Assembly: GCF_039545795.1 (NCBI RefSeq)
Contig: NZ_CP154260.1
Span: 7,073,001 to 7,137,000, forward strand
Direction of reading: 5' to 3'
DNA: 64,000 nucleotides
DNA from: Chitinophaga niabensis
GTDB taxonomy: Bacteria; Bacteroidota; Bacteroidia; Chitinophagales; Chitinophagaceae
Shown one piece after another: positions 1 through 6,567 of the stretch (positions are counted from its first letter, which is position 1; each line of letters opens with the position of its first letter). Made by a program: the position numbers and the translations under genes. The notes beneath the pieces were generated by a model that did no database searches, was not told the DNA's origin, and saw nothing but the letters and a program-made list of their open reading frames with translations.

Positions 1-1
1 A

Positions 2-292
2 GGGATTGCGGCGATCAACGCAGCCAGGAAGAACAAACTGCAGACAAGCCTGAACCTGGCATTGGGATCTGCACTGGCGAGTATCGGGTTGACCATTCCC
101 TGTGTTTCCATCGTGAGCACGCTGTATAATATGAATATCATTTTAGGGTTGGATATCAAGTCCATGATCTTACTGGGACTTTCAGTGTTCACGGTGATGC
201 TGTCACTCGCCAGCGGGCGGACGAATATTGTGTATGGAGCAGTATTGCTGGTGAATTTAGCAGCGTTTATATTTCTGATCATTCATCCCTGA
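2..292 (+). CDS. chaA: ChaA-type Ca2+(Na+)/H+ antiporter, C-terminal fragment
   Basis: An open frame runs from the window edge to a TGA at 290-292 and gives about 96 residues; the start lies outside the window. It shows the family-typical order INAARKNKLQTSLN, then ALGSALASIGLTIP, then hydrophobic helices containing LGLDIKSMILLGL and the SGRTN turn. This matches the last membrane helices of ChaA-family calcium/sodium:proton antiporters, which extrude cations across the inner membrane. The second conserved acidic repeat and the end of the helix bundle are present. A terminator follows at once, so this is the last gene of its unit. Confidence 0.88.
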   Translation, partial: GIAAINAARKNKLQTSLNLALGSALASIGLTIPCVSIVSTLYNMNIILGLDIKSMILLGLSVFTVMLSLASGRTNIVYGAVLLVNLAAFIFLIIHP

Positions 293-314
293 TAACGTTA
301 TATTATTATAATAG

Positions 315-350
315 AAAAAAGGGCTTCTCTATAACGGAGAGCCCTTTTTT
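315..350 (+). terminator. Rho-independent terminator after the antiporter gene
   Basis: A run of six A, then GGGCT-TCTC, a short loop, GAGAGCCC and six T form a hairpin with one bulged T. The A and T runs make it usable in both directions. It sits 23 nt after the antiporter stop codon. Confidence 0.85.
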
Positions 351-421
351 CGTTTCTCAACATATGTAAATGTTTTTCCGGGCCGGGTTTGTGAATTTAG
401 CATTTACAAATACTATAAAAT

Positions 422-778
422 ATGCGTTCAAAAAAAGTAGATGAGTTCCTGGCAAAACTGGACCATCCATTAAGAGAAGAGCTCGCAGCACTGCGGGAGA
501 TAATTATGAAGACCCACCCTGAAATTACAGAAGATGTAAAATGGGGTGGCCCCAGCTTCTATTACAAAGGCGACATTGCCACTTTTAGCCCGCGGGTGAA
601 AGATGCAGCAACACTGGTCTTTCACCAGGCAGAAGGGTTGACGCCGGGCGCTGTGCTGGAGCCGGCGCCCAAAGGTAAAGCGTATGCCAGATTCAAAAGT
701 ATGGCAGAAGTAAAGGCTAAAAGCAAAGACCTCCAGGCTATTATTAAGCAATGGATTAAACTCATGAACAAATCATAA
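422..778 (+). CDS. DUF1801 (YdhG/YdeI-like) domain protein
   Basis: 118 residues, with no signal peptide or membrane segment, so it is probably cytoplasmic. The pattern LREELAALREIIMKTHPEI, then the WGGPSFYYKG core and the FHQ segment near residue 68, is characteristic of DUF1801, a small frataxin-like fold. Its molecular role is not established. It starts at ATG 422 with no obvious Shine-Dalgarno sequence and ends 3 nt before the following DUF4199 gene, so the two are likely co-transcribed. Confidence 0.8.
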   Translation: MRSKKVDEFLAKLDHPLREELAALREIIMKTHPEITEDVKWGGPSFYYKGDIATFSPRVKDAATLVFHQAEGLTPGAVLEPAPKGKAYARFKSMAEVKAKSKDLQAIIKQWIKLMNKS

Positions 779-781
779 GCC

Positions 782-1261
782 ATGAAAAACATTCGAACTG
801 AACTTAAATGGGCAGGGATTTTCTCTCTGATGTACCTGGCCTGGATGTTTACAGAGCATTTATGTGGATTGCATGGGCGCCATATCCAGTACCAGCAGCT
901 GGTATCAACGTTTATTCTTTTGCCATCATTATTGATCTATGTGTTCGCCATACGCGAAAAGAAAATGAAGGCCTTCCAGGGAGCAATCACCTTCAGGCAG
1001 GCCTTTAAAAGCGGCCTGTTGCTGACCTTGTTCATCGTTATCCTTAGTCCGGTGAACCAACTCATCACACAGGGGCTTATTGCCCCGGAGTATTTTGAGA
1101 ATATGCGGGAATTTGCGGTGTCCAAACAACAAATGTCAGCGGAGGAAGCAGCATCAAGGCTGAACACCGGGGCTTTTATTGTGCAAAGCATTATTGGCGG
1201 GTTAGTTACCGGCGCGGTTTTCTCAGCGCTTATTGCCCTGGTGATCAGAAGCAGAAAGTAA
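782..1261 (+). CDS. DUF4199 family integral membrane protein
   Basis: 159 residues with four hydrophobic segments: about residues 10-27, 40-57, 75-95 and 130-155. They are separated by the charged AIREKKMKAFQG loop and a long loop rich in Glu and Ala. This matches DUF4199, a Bacteroidota-typical inner-membrane family of unknown function. The gene starts 3 nt after the DUF1801 stop codon. The family assignment rests on overall pattern, not on a catalytic motif. Confidence 0.75.
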   Translation: MKNIRTELKWAGIFSLMYLAWMFTEHLCGLHGRHIQYQQLVSTFILLPSLLIYVFAIREKKMKAFQGAITFRQAFKSGLLLTLFIVILSPVNQLITQGLIAPEYFENMREFAVSKQQMSAEEAASRLNTGAFIVQSIIGGLVTGAVFSALIALVIRSRK

Positions 1262-1319
1262 CGGATAATACGATGAAAACGCTCTTACTTCCGCGAACGC
1301 TGCAATATGCCCGCGAAGT

Positions 1320-2381
1320 TTAAAAGTCGATAACCTTCCGGTAAGCTTTTTTAGGCTGCAGGTTTTCATCGAATAACAGTGGATAGTTCTTCCGGCCCTT
1401 TACCGGAAAATTATCCAGCCAGCTCGAACGATCTGAGAGGTTCCAGAAAGTAACGCCGCTGATTACGTCACGATATTTCCTGAATGTATCGAAAAGCATG
1501 GCATATTGCTGTTCCTGCAGCTGCTCCTGTTCTGGTGTGAAATTGTGATGCTCCGGCATTTTATCGTTGGAGAAAACGGATACGTCCAGCTCAGTGATCT
1601 GTATTTTTATGCCAAGCGATGCATATTGATCGATCGTGGACGCCAGCAATTCCCTGGAAGGATTTTTGATGGACCAGTGGCCTTGCAGGCCTATGGCATG
1701 AACTGGGATGTTTGCATCGCGCAGCTTTTTAAGCAGGCGATATATCTTTTCTCTTTTTGCCGGGCTTTCTGTATTATAATCATTGTAGAATAGTACCGCA
1801 TCCGGGTCAGCTTCATGCGCATACAGAAATGCCTGAGCAATAAAGTCTTCCCCGCAGATCTGGTGCCACAGGGAGTTGCGGAGAAACTCGTTGTGGTTGT
1901 CTGATACGGCTTCATTTACTACGTCCCAAGCATATATTTTACCTTTATAACGGCCCACAACATTATGGATGTGTTTGCGCAATCTGTGCAACAAGGTATC
2001 TTTGCTTACCATTTTGCCTTCGGAATCATAAAACATCCATTTCGGAGCCTGATTATGCCAGCAGAGGGTATGCCCCCTGACCTTCAAACCGTTTTCCGTT
2101 GCAAAATGAACGATTGCATCAGCGCCAGACCAGTTGTACCGATCTTCCTGCGGATGTATGGGCTCCATTTTCATCACGTTTTCGGCCGTTAGGCTATTGA
2201 AATGCCTGCGTATGAAAGCACTCGTGGCCGAGTCCTGTAGATGGCGTGGTGTGATAGCTACACCAACCGGGAAGTAATTTTTGTAATAGTCTTTGAGCCC
2301 TTTATCGGCATGCTGTGCGTTTGTTACAACAGATGTAAATAGGAGTAAAACTGAAACGAGCAAGGTTTTTGATCTTATCAT
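1320..2381 (-). CDS. Secreted endo-1,4-beta-xylanase, GH10
   Basis: 353 residues from the chosen ATG at 2381; an ATG five codons upstream (2396) would only lengthen the signal peptide. After a Sec signal ending near TNAQ, a single GH10 barrel is visible: FNSLTAENVMK (substrate groove), RGHTLCWHNQ, WDVVNEAV with the acid/base Glu at about residue 157, and ITELDV with the nucleophile Glu at about 264. The length is normal for a one-domain GH10 enzyme without a binding module. It should cleave xylan backbones in the periplasm or outside the cell. No SusC/D pair is adjacent, so it is a solitary enzyme. The gene is convergent with DUF4199. Confidence 0.93.
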   Translation of the reverse strand: MIRSKTLLVSVLLLFTSVVTNAQHADKGLKDYYKNYFPVGVAITPRHLQDSATSAFIRRHFNSLTAENVMKMEPIHPQEDRYNWSGADAIVHFATENGLKVRGHTLCWHNQAPKWMFYDSEGKMVSKDTLLHRLRKHIHNVVGRYKGKIYAWDVVNEAVSDNHNEFLRNSLWHQICGEDFIAQAFLYAHEADPDAVLFYNDYNTESPAKREKIYRLLKKLRDANIPVHAIGLQGHWSIKNPSRELLASTIDQYASLGIKIQITELDVSVFSNDKMPEHHNFTPEQEQLQEQQYAMLFDTFRKYRDVISGVTFWNLSDRSSWLDNFPVKGRKNYPLLFDENLQPKKAYRKVIDF

Positions 2382-2482
2382 AATTCTAAAATACAAACCC
2401 AGACAATTTTCCGCAATAGTATTTCGATTTTGGGGCTATTCTGCGCTGTTCGCAAACTTTGCCAAACGGACAGAGGGATAAT

Positions 2483-2513
2483 AAAAAAGGTTGTCCTTTT
2501 TAGAACAACCTTT
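2483..2513 (-). terminator. Rho-independent terminator of the tRNA-Glu gene
   Basis: On the minus strand, AAAGGTTGT and ACAACCTTT pair around a 13-nt spacer and are followed by a T run. It starts 4 nt after the encoded CCA of the tRNA. Confidence 0.85.
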
Positions 2514-2516
2514 CCC

Positions 2517-2591
2517 TGGTACCGCGTACGGGAATCGAACCCGTCATTCCTCCGTGAAAGGGAGGCGTCTTAACCGCTTGACCAACGCGGC
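2517..2591 (-). tRNA. tRNA-Glu (anticodon UUC), CCA encoded
   Basis: The reverse complement folds as a complete cloverleaf. The acceptor stem GCCGCGU/ACGCGGU starts with a G-U pair. The D-loop has the GGUCAAGCGG pattern, the anticodon stem is CCUCC/GGAGG with loop CUUUCAC (anticodon UUC), and the T arm is ACGGGUUCGAUUCCCGU. The 3' CCA is encoded at 2519-2517. It reads GAA/GAG glutamate codons. It is a single tRNA gene with its own terminator. I saw no integrated element using it as an attachment site. Confidence 0.97.
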
Positions 2592-2665
2592 ATTTGCCGT
2601 TTTTGGGATGGCAAAGGTAAGAGAAATCTTTATAAATCCAAAAATATTTGAAATAACTCGGAAGC

Positions 2666-3025
2666 TTAGGAAAGGATGGCTACTTCCCGGTTCTTATTAC
2701 CCCAGTCGGACATCATGTTTAGCATAGGTTCTGTAGAATACCCCAGCTCGGTTAACTCATATTCCACCTTTGGCGGAACTTCAGGATAGATGATCCTTTT
2801 CACCAGGCCAAATTCTTCCAGTTCTCTTAACTGTGCTACCAGCATTCGTTCAGAAACCCCATCAATGGCTTTGCGTAATTCATTATACCGCATTTTGCCT
2901 TTCAGCAGGCAATACAGGATATTAGGTTTCCAGCGGCCGCCGATCACGGAAAGGGCATAAGCCATTCCACAATTCCTGATCAGTGCAGCCTCATTCTGTG
3001 CATTGGTAGACTCTTCCTTCCGCAT
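2666..3025 (-). CDS. HxlR-family winged-helix transcriptional regulator
   Basis: 119 residues from ATG 3025; an upstream ATG at 3070 would overlap the shared promoter region. It begins with the conserved N-terminal Cys (RNCGMAYALSVIGGRWKP), followed by the winged helix NELRKAIDGVSERMLVAQLRELE and the wing GLVKRIIYPEVPPKVEYELT. HxlR proteins are small dimeric repressors or activators, often responsive to electrophiles or oxidants through that Cys. It is divergent from the SDR gene at 3100, its likely target. A near-perfect palindrome lies between them. Confidence 0.92.
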   Translation of the reverse strand: MRKEESTNAQNEAALIRNCGMAYALSVIGGRWKPNILYCLLKGKMRYNELRKAIDGVSERMLVAQLRELEEFGLVKRIIYPEVPPKVEYELTELGYSTEPMLNMMSDWGNKNREVAILS

Positions 3026-3035
3026 ACTTACTTTT

Positions 3036-3052
3036 TTGTTAGTACTTAACAA
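3036..3052. promoter_or_regulatory. Probable HxlR operator
   Basis: TTGTTA, 5-nt spacer, TAACAA: a perfect 6-bp inverted repeat 11 nt upstream of the hxlR-like start, in the 74-nt divergent promoter region shared with the SDR gene. The position suits autoregulation plus control of the SDR gene. Binding is inferred from position and symmetry only. Confidence 0.55.
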
Positions 3053-3087
3053 TTTTAGCTGTACCTGCAAATTTAATCATTCCATTT

Positions 3088-3095
3088 TACTTTTG
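3088..3095 (+). promoter_or_regulatory. TAnnTTTG promoter box for the SDR gene
   Basis: TACTTTTG fits the Bacteroidota -7 consensus TAnnTTTG exactly. Only 4 nt (GGGT) separate it from the ATG at 3100, which would make the transcript leaderless or nearly so. Confidence 0.6.
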
Positions 3096-3099
3096 GGGT

Positions 3100-3840
3100 A
3101 TGAAAAATTTAGCCAACAAAACAGCCCTGGTAACAGGAGGAAGCCGCGGTATTGGTGCGGCCATAGCAAAAAGACTTGCCCGTGAGGGAGCCAATGTAGC
3201 CATTACCTATCAGGCTTCTGCAGAAAAAGCAACCGCCCTGGTGAAAGAAATAGAACAACTGGGAGTGAAAAGTATCGCCATTCAGGCAGACAGTGCAGAT
3301 CCCCTGGCAGTGAAAAAAGCAGTGGACCAGACTGCTAAGGAATTGGGAGGTTTGGATATCCTGGTAAATAATGCAGGGATTGCAGCTTACAAAGATGTGT
3401 CTGAAATGACGATCGAGGATTTTGACCTGATCACTGCCGTGAACATCCGTGCTGTATTTGCCGGATCTCATGCTGCCCTGCCTTATCTGAAAAAAGGTGG
3501 AAGGATCATCAATATCGGCAGTTGCCAGGCGGAAAGGATGCCCACCCCCGGTGGCACTTTATATGCAATGAGTAAAAGTGCATTGATCGGCCTCACAAAA
3601 GGTATGGCGCGAGACCTGGGTAAAAAAGGCATTACGGTGAATGCTGTTCATCCCGGACCGATCGATACAGATATGAATCCGGCCAATGGCCCACATGCTG
3701 ATTTTCAACGCTCTCTGATGGCACTTTCAGCGTTTGGTACTGCGGATGATATTGCAGGTATGGTTTCGTATCTCGCTGGTCCTGAGAGTAGTTATGTAAC
3801 CGGTGCCGGTTTTGTAATAGACGGAGGGACTAATATTTAA
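3100..3840 (+). CDS. SDR family NAD(P)H oxidoreductase (3-oxoacyl-ACP reductase-like)
   Basis: 246 residues, a classical short-chain dehydrogenase. It has the cofactor motif TGGSRGIG near residues 12-19, NNAG near 90, a catalytic Ser in NIGSCQ, YAMSK with the catalytic Tyr and Lys near 157-161, and the C-terminal GPIDTDMNP and VTGAGFVIDGG segments. It is cytoplasmic and probably NADPH-dependent. The physiological substrate cannot be read from sequence. Control by the divergent HxlR regulator suggests a stress-induced carbonyl reductase rather than the housekeeping FabG. Confidence 0.9.
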   Translation: MKNLANKTALVTGGSRGIGAAIAKRLAREGANVAITYQASAEKATALVKEIEQLGVKSIAIQADSADPLAVKKAVDQTAKELGGLDILVNNAGIAAYKDVSEMTIEDFDLITAVNIRAVFAGSHAALPYLKKGGRIINIGSCQAERMPTPGGTLYAMSKSALIGLTKGMARDLGKKGITVNAVHPGPIDTDMNPANGPHADFQRSLMALSAFGTADDIAGMVSYLAGPESSYVTGAGFVIDGGTNI

Positions 3841-3880
3841 CAATATATATAGGTTTTCAATCAGCTATATATTGCTTTTA
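3841..3880 (+). terminator. Weak AT-rich hairpin after the SDR gene
   Basis: CAATATATATAG and CTATATATTG pair (with two unpaired bases) around a 12-nt loop and are followed by CTTTTA. The stem is entirely AT-rich, so termination strength is doubtful. The rest of the 138-nt gap before the desaturase gene shows no clear promoter box. Confidence 0.35.
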
Positions 3881-3978
3881 TGAGGATATTTTCGCTAGTT
3901 TTACAGAAAGGGTAAATATTATTTAAGGATGATGAAACTCATTCGTCATTTTGATCATACCTACCTTCTGTTACAATT

Positions 3979-5064
3979 ATGGCCAAAGTATCATTCAACA
4001 ACAAGAACGCGCTTTTTTTTCCTTCGTTAAAAGCGTCTGTGGAAGAGTATTTCCAAACCAACAATCTGAAGAAAACAGGTAATTTCCAGCTCTATCTTAA
4101 AACGATTGTGCTGTTGCCTGCAGCAGTTTTGCTCTATGTCAGCCTGCTGGTATTTCCTTTTCATGCTGCAGCGGGGATAGCGCTGAGTGCACTGCTTGGC
4201 TTTGTATTAGCCTGCATCGGGTTTAACGTGATGCACGATGCCTGCCATGGAAGTTATTCTACCAAAGGCTGGGTGAACGATACGCTGGGGCTTACTTTAA
4301 ATGCACTGGGCGGTAACGCCTTTATCTGGAAACAGAAACATAACATTATCCATCACACTTACACAAATGTGGATGGTATAGATGACGATATTGCAAAAAG
4401 CCCGATCATGCGCCAGTGCAGTACCCAAACATGGGTGCCGATGCACAGGATCCAGCATATTTATGTAGTGCTGGTATATGGCATCTCTTCTTTTGCATGG
4501 GTGTTTATCATGGATTTTGTAAAGTACCTGAGCCGTAAAGTATATAAAACGCCATTGCAGAACATGAAGGCGAGCGACCATCTTGTATTCTGGGGTAGCA
4601 AAGTATTATACGTGGTATTTTACATCGCATTGCCTATCTGGGTGGTAGGTGTTCAGTCCTGGCTGATCGGATTTATTTCCATGCACCTTGTAATGGGCTT
4701 TACGCTGGCTATCGTATTCCAATTGGCACACGTGGTAGAAGAAACCACATTTGAAGTAGTTGGAGAAGATGATATGGTGATAGAAAACGAATGGGCTATT
4801 CATCAGATCAAAACCACTGCGAATTTTGCACCGGAAGATAAAGTGGTATCATGGTTTGTAGGTGGCCTGAATTACCAGGTAGAGCATCACCTGTTTCCTA
4901 GGATCAGCCATGTGCATTATCCTGCACTGAGCAAGATCGTTGAAGCAAAGTGTAAAGAATTTGGTTTGCAGTATAATTCTATGCCTACTATGATGAGTGC
5001 AGTAAGATCGCATTTCCGGTTTATGCGTATGCTGGGGATGAAACCAGTAGCCGCTACAGCATAA
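3979..5064 (+). CDS. Membrane fatty acid desaturase (acyl-lipid/linoleoyl-CoA desaturase type)
   Basis: 361 residues with the three histidine clusters of membrane di-iron desaturases: HDACH at residues 86-90, HNIIHH at 121-126, and QVEHH at 300-304. The Gln in the third box marks the front-end (delta-5/6-like) acyl-lipid subgroup. Hydrophobic stretches at about 40-82 and 205-250 are the membrane hairpins. No N-terminal cytochrome b5 domain is present, so an external electron donor is needed. It probably adjusts membrane fluidity in the inner membrane. Its original terminator was split by the downstream insertion sequence. Confidence 0.9.
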   Translation: MAKVSFNNKNALFFPSLKASVEEYFQTNNLKKTGNFQLYLKTIVLLPAAVLLYVSLLVFPFHAAAGIALSALLGFVLACIGFNVMHDACHGSYSTKGWVNDTLGLTLNALGGNAFIWKQKHNIIHHTYTNVDGIDDDIAKSPIMRQCSTQTWVPMHRIQHIYVVLVYGISSFAWVFIMDFVKYLSRKVYKTPLQNMKASDHLVFWGSKVLYVVFYIALPIWVVGVQSWLIGFISMHLVMGFTLAIVFQLAHVVEETTFEVVGEDDMVIENEWAIHQIKTTANFAPEDKVVSWFVGGLNYQVEHHLFPRISHVHYPALSKIVEAKCKEFGLQYNSMPTMMSAVRSHFRFMRMLGMKPVAATA

Positions 5065-5084
5065 GAATATTGTATAAAAATATT

Positions 5085-5102
5085 AAAGCCCCCCGATACA
5101 AT
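5085..5102 (+). other. Left half of a terminator split by the IS, with target-site copy
   Basis: AAAGCCCCCCGAT followed by ACA, then the end of the target copy AAT (5100-5102). The complementary arm ATCGGGGGGCTTT lies at 6541-6553, on the far side of the insertion sequence. Removing the element and one AAT restores a perfect 13-bp stem with a 3-nt loop and a T tail. Confidence 0.85.
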
Positions 5103-5107
5103 TGGAG

Positions 5108-5144
5108 TGCCCCCAAAAAGTTAGACACTATTGGGGGCATTTTT
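5108..5144 (+). terminator. Terminator-like hairpin inside the IS left end
   Basis: TGCCCCCAA (5108-5116) and TTGGGGGCA (5131-5139) form a perfect 9-bp stem around a 14-nt loop and are followed by TTTTT, ending 1 nt before the OrfA ATG. It would stop or structure transcripts entering from the desaturase gene, limiting transposase expression from outside promoters. Confidence 0.6.
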
Positions 5145-5675
5145 ATGAGTAGACAACAAAAGTATAGTTTGGCCTATAAGCTTGATGCGGTCAGGCAGGT
5201 GGTCGCAGGTAGATCATCAGTACGCCAAAAGGCAGATCTGCTGCAGATCAATATTGATATGCTACGCAGGTGGGTCAGCTACTACCGGGCATTCGGCACA
5301 GCCGGGCTTGAGCGGCAGAACAACCGTTACCCTGCTTCTTTTAAAATGGAGGTGATAAGGACTTATTTGCAGGAAAGCTTATCTTTAAAAGCAACCTGCC
5401 TACGTTTCCATATTCCTTGTACGGCTGTACTGAGCAGATGGCTTCGTATATACGAACAGGAAGGTAATGTAGGGTTAAAGCAGGAGAAAAGAGGTAAACG
5501 TAAGTCTATGGCACCGAAGAAGCCTGCAACAAAAGGCGCAAAAGTTAAAACAAGGGAACAGGAACTGGAAGAAGAGCTTGCTTATCTTCGGCTTGAAAAT
5601 CAATACCTAAAAAAGCTTCAGGCCTTAATTCAAAAGAAACAGGAGGAGAAAGCCAAAGAGAAAAAGCGCTCATAG
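5145..5675 (+). CDS. IS3-family transposase OrfA
   Basis: 176 residues from ATG 5145, directly after the end hairpin. It contains two helix-turn-helix regions (YSLAYKLDAVRQVVAG near 6-21 and FKMEVIRTYLQESLSLKATC near 66-85) for binding the inverted repeats. A basic linker and a C-terminal leucine-zipper-like coiled coil (EQELEEELAYLRLENQYLKKL) follow, used for multimerisation. It ends in TAG at 5673-5675. The TAG shares its G with the GTG of OrfB. A G-AAA-AAG run sits just before the stop. Confidence 0.92.
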   Translation: MSRQQKYSLAYKLDAVRQVVAGRSSVRQKADLLQINIDMLRRWVSYYRAFGTAGLERQNNRYPASFKMEVIRTYLQESLSLKATCLRFHIPCTAVLSRWLRIYEQEGNVGLKQEKRGKRKSMAPKKPATKGAKVKTREQELEEELAYLRLENQYLKKLQALIQKKQEEKAKEKKRS

Positions 5676-5677
5676 TG
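5641..5677 (+). promoter_or_regulatory. OrfA/OrfB translational junction (possible -1 frameshift or coupled restart)
   Basis: AGGAGG at 5641-5646 lies 13 nt before GAAAAAG at 5660-5666. The OrfA stop TAG and the OrfB GTG overlap by one base (TAGTG). OrfB is in the -1 frame and stays open upstream past the A run, so either frameshifting or stop/restart coupling could make the transposase. Confidence 0.5.
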
Positions 5678-6511
5678 CTTGAATTAAGGCAAAAAGGGAA
5701 TTTAGCGCAACTACTGCATATAGCCTCCATGGCCCGCAGTTCTTTCTACTATTACATCAACCACAAGCCCGTTGCAGACCGGTATGAGGTTATAAAATGC
5801 CGGATTGTCCAACTCTATCAACGTCATAAAGGGCTTTTGGGCTACCGGCGGATACTGCTGGCCTTACGCTCAAAAGGACTTAAGATCAATCACAAAACGG
5901 TACTAAAGCTCATGCAACAGCTCCGGCTTAAAAGCGTGATCCGACGGAAGAAATACCGGTCATACAAAGGGGAAGTAGGGAAAACTACGCCGAATTTGCT
6001 GCAGCGGAAGTTTAAAGCAGACCGGCCTATGCAAAAATTGGCTACCGACATTACCGAGTTCAAAGTAAAAGATCAGAAACTATATCTTTCCCCGGTAATC
6101 GACCTGTTTAATGGTGAGATCATTAGCTATAAGCTATCTGAGCGTCCTAACTTCGAGCAAATAACACAGATGTTAAAAGGCACTATCAGGCGGCTTACCA
6201 GCGATCTTAAACCCATTCTGCATTCTGATCAGGGATGGCAATACCAAATGAAACAATACCAGCAAATATTGCTGGAAAACAACATCTCTCCCAGCATGTC
6301 CAGGAAAGGTAATTGCCTGGACAATGCCATCATTGAGAACTTTTTCGGCACAATCAAAGCAGAAATGTTTTACCTGAAAAAGTATCAATCCATCCAGGAG
6401 TTAGCCAGTGACATCAAAGAATACATTCATTATTACAATCATACCAGGATTAGAATTAACCTAAAAGGAAAGAGCCCGGTACAATACCGAGCTCAATACT
6501 TAAAAAATTAA
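5675..6511 (+). CDS. IS3-family transposase OrfB (DDE/rve integrase)
   Basis: 278 residues from GTG 5675. After an HTH_21 segment (HKGLLGYRRILLAL) comes the integrase core: catalytic Asp in TDITEF, second Asp in HSDQGWQY, and Glu in GNCLDNAIIENFFGTIK. The C-terminal YNHTRIRINLKGKSPVQYR segment is typical of the IS150 group. All three acidic residues are present, so catalysis should be possible. It makes the strand cuts and joins during transposition, as a fusion with OrfA or as a separate product. Confidence 0.94.
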   Translation: MLELRQKGNLAQLLHIASMARSSFYYYINHKPVADRYEVIKCRIVQLYQRHKGLLGYRRILLALRSKGLKINHKTVLKLMQQLRLKSVIRRKKYRSYKGEVGKTTPNLLQRKFKADRPMQKLATDITEFKVKDQKLYLSPVIDLFNGEIISYKLSERPNFEQITQMLKGTIRRLTSDLKPILHSDQGWQYQMKQYQQILLENNISPSMSRKGNCLDNAIIENFFGTIKAEMFYLKKYQSIQELASDIKEYIHYYNHTRIRINLKGKSPVQYRAQYLKN

Positions 6512-6539
6512 AAAAGTCCAACTATTGGGGGCTAGTCCA

Positions 6540-6558
6540 AATCGGGGGGCTTTTTTTT
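6540..6558 (+). other. Right half of the split terminator, with target-site copy
   Basis: The target copy AAT (6540-6542) overlaps the start of ATCGGGGGGCTTT, which is followed by more T. It lies 10 nt before the stop of the convergent fecR-like gene. Before insertion the hairpin probably served both genes. Confidence 0.8.
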
Positions 6559-6567
6559 GTACGATGA

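Larger units (their letters stand above)
5103..6539 (+). mobile_element. IS3-family (IS150-like) insertion sequence, 1437 bp, apparently intact
   Basis: The ends are TG...CA as expected for IS3. The left terminus TGGAGTGCCCCC and the right terminus (read inward) TGGACTAGCCCCC are imperfect inverted repeats. The similarity continues inward through AAAAAGTTAGAC on the left and AATAGTTGGAC on the right. A 3-bp direct repeat AAT flanks the element at 5100-5102 and 6540-6542. Inside are two consecutive frames, OrfA and OrfB, with OrfB in the -1 frame. Both are uninterrupted, and the ends and target duplication are undecayed, which suggests a recent insertion. Confidence 0.93.

Noticed and set aside
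1273..1323. 16-codon frame after the DUF4199 gene
   Set aside because: Too short, overlaps the 3' end of the convergent xylanase gene and has no supporting signal.
2517..2591. Integration site of a mobile element at tRNA-Glu
   Set aside because: No integrase gene and no repeated tRNA 3' end were seen in the flanking sequence.
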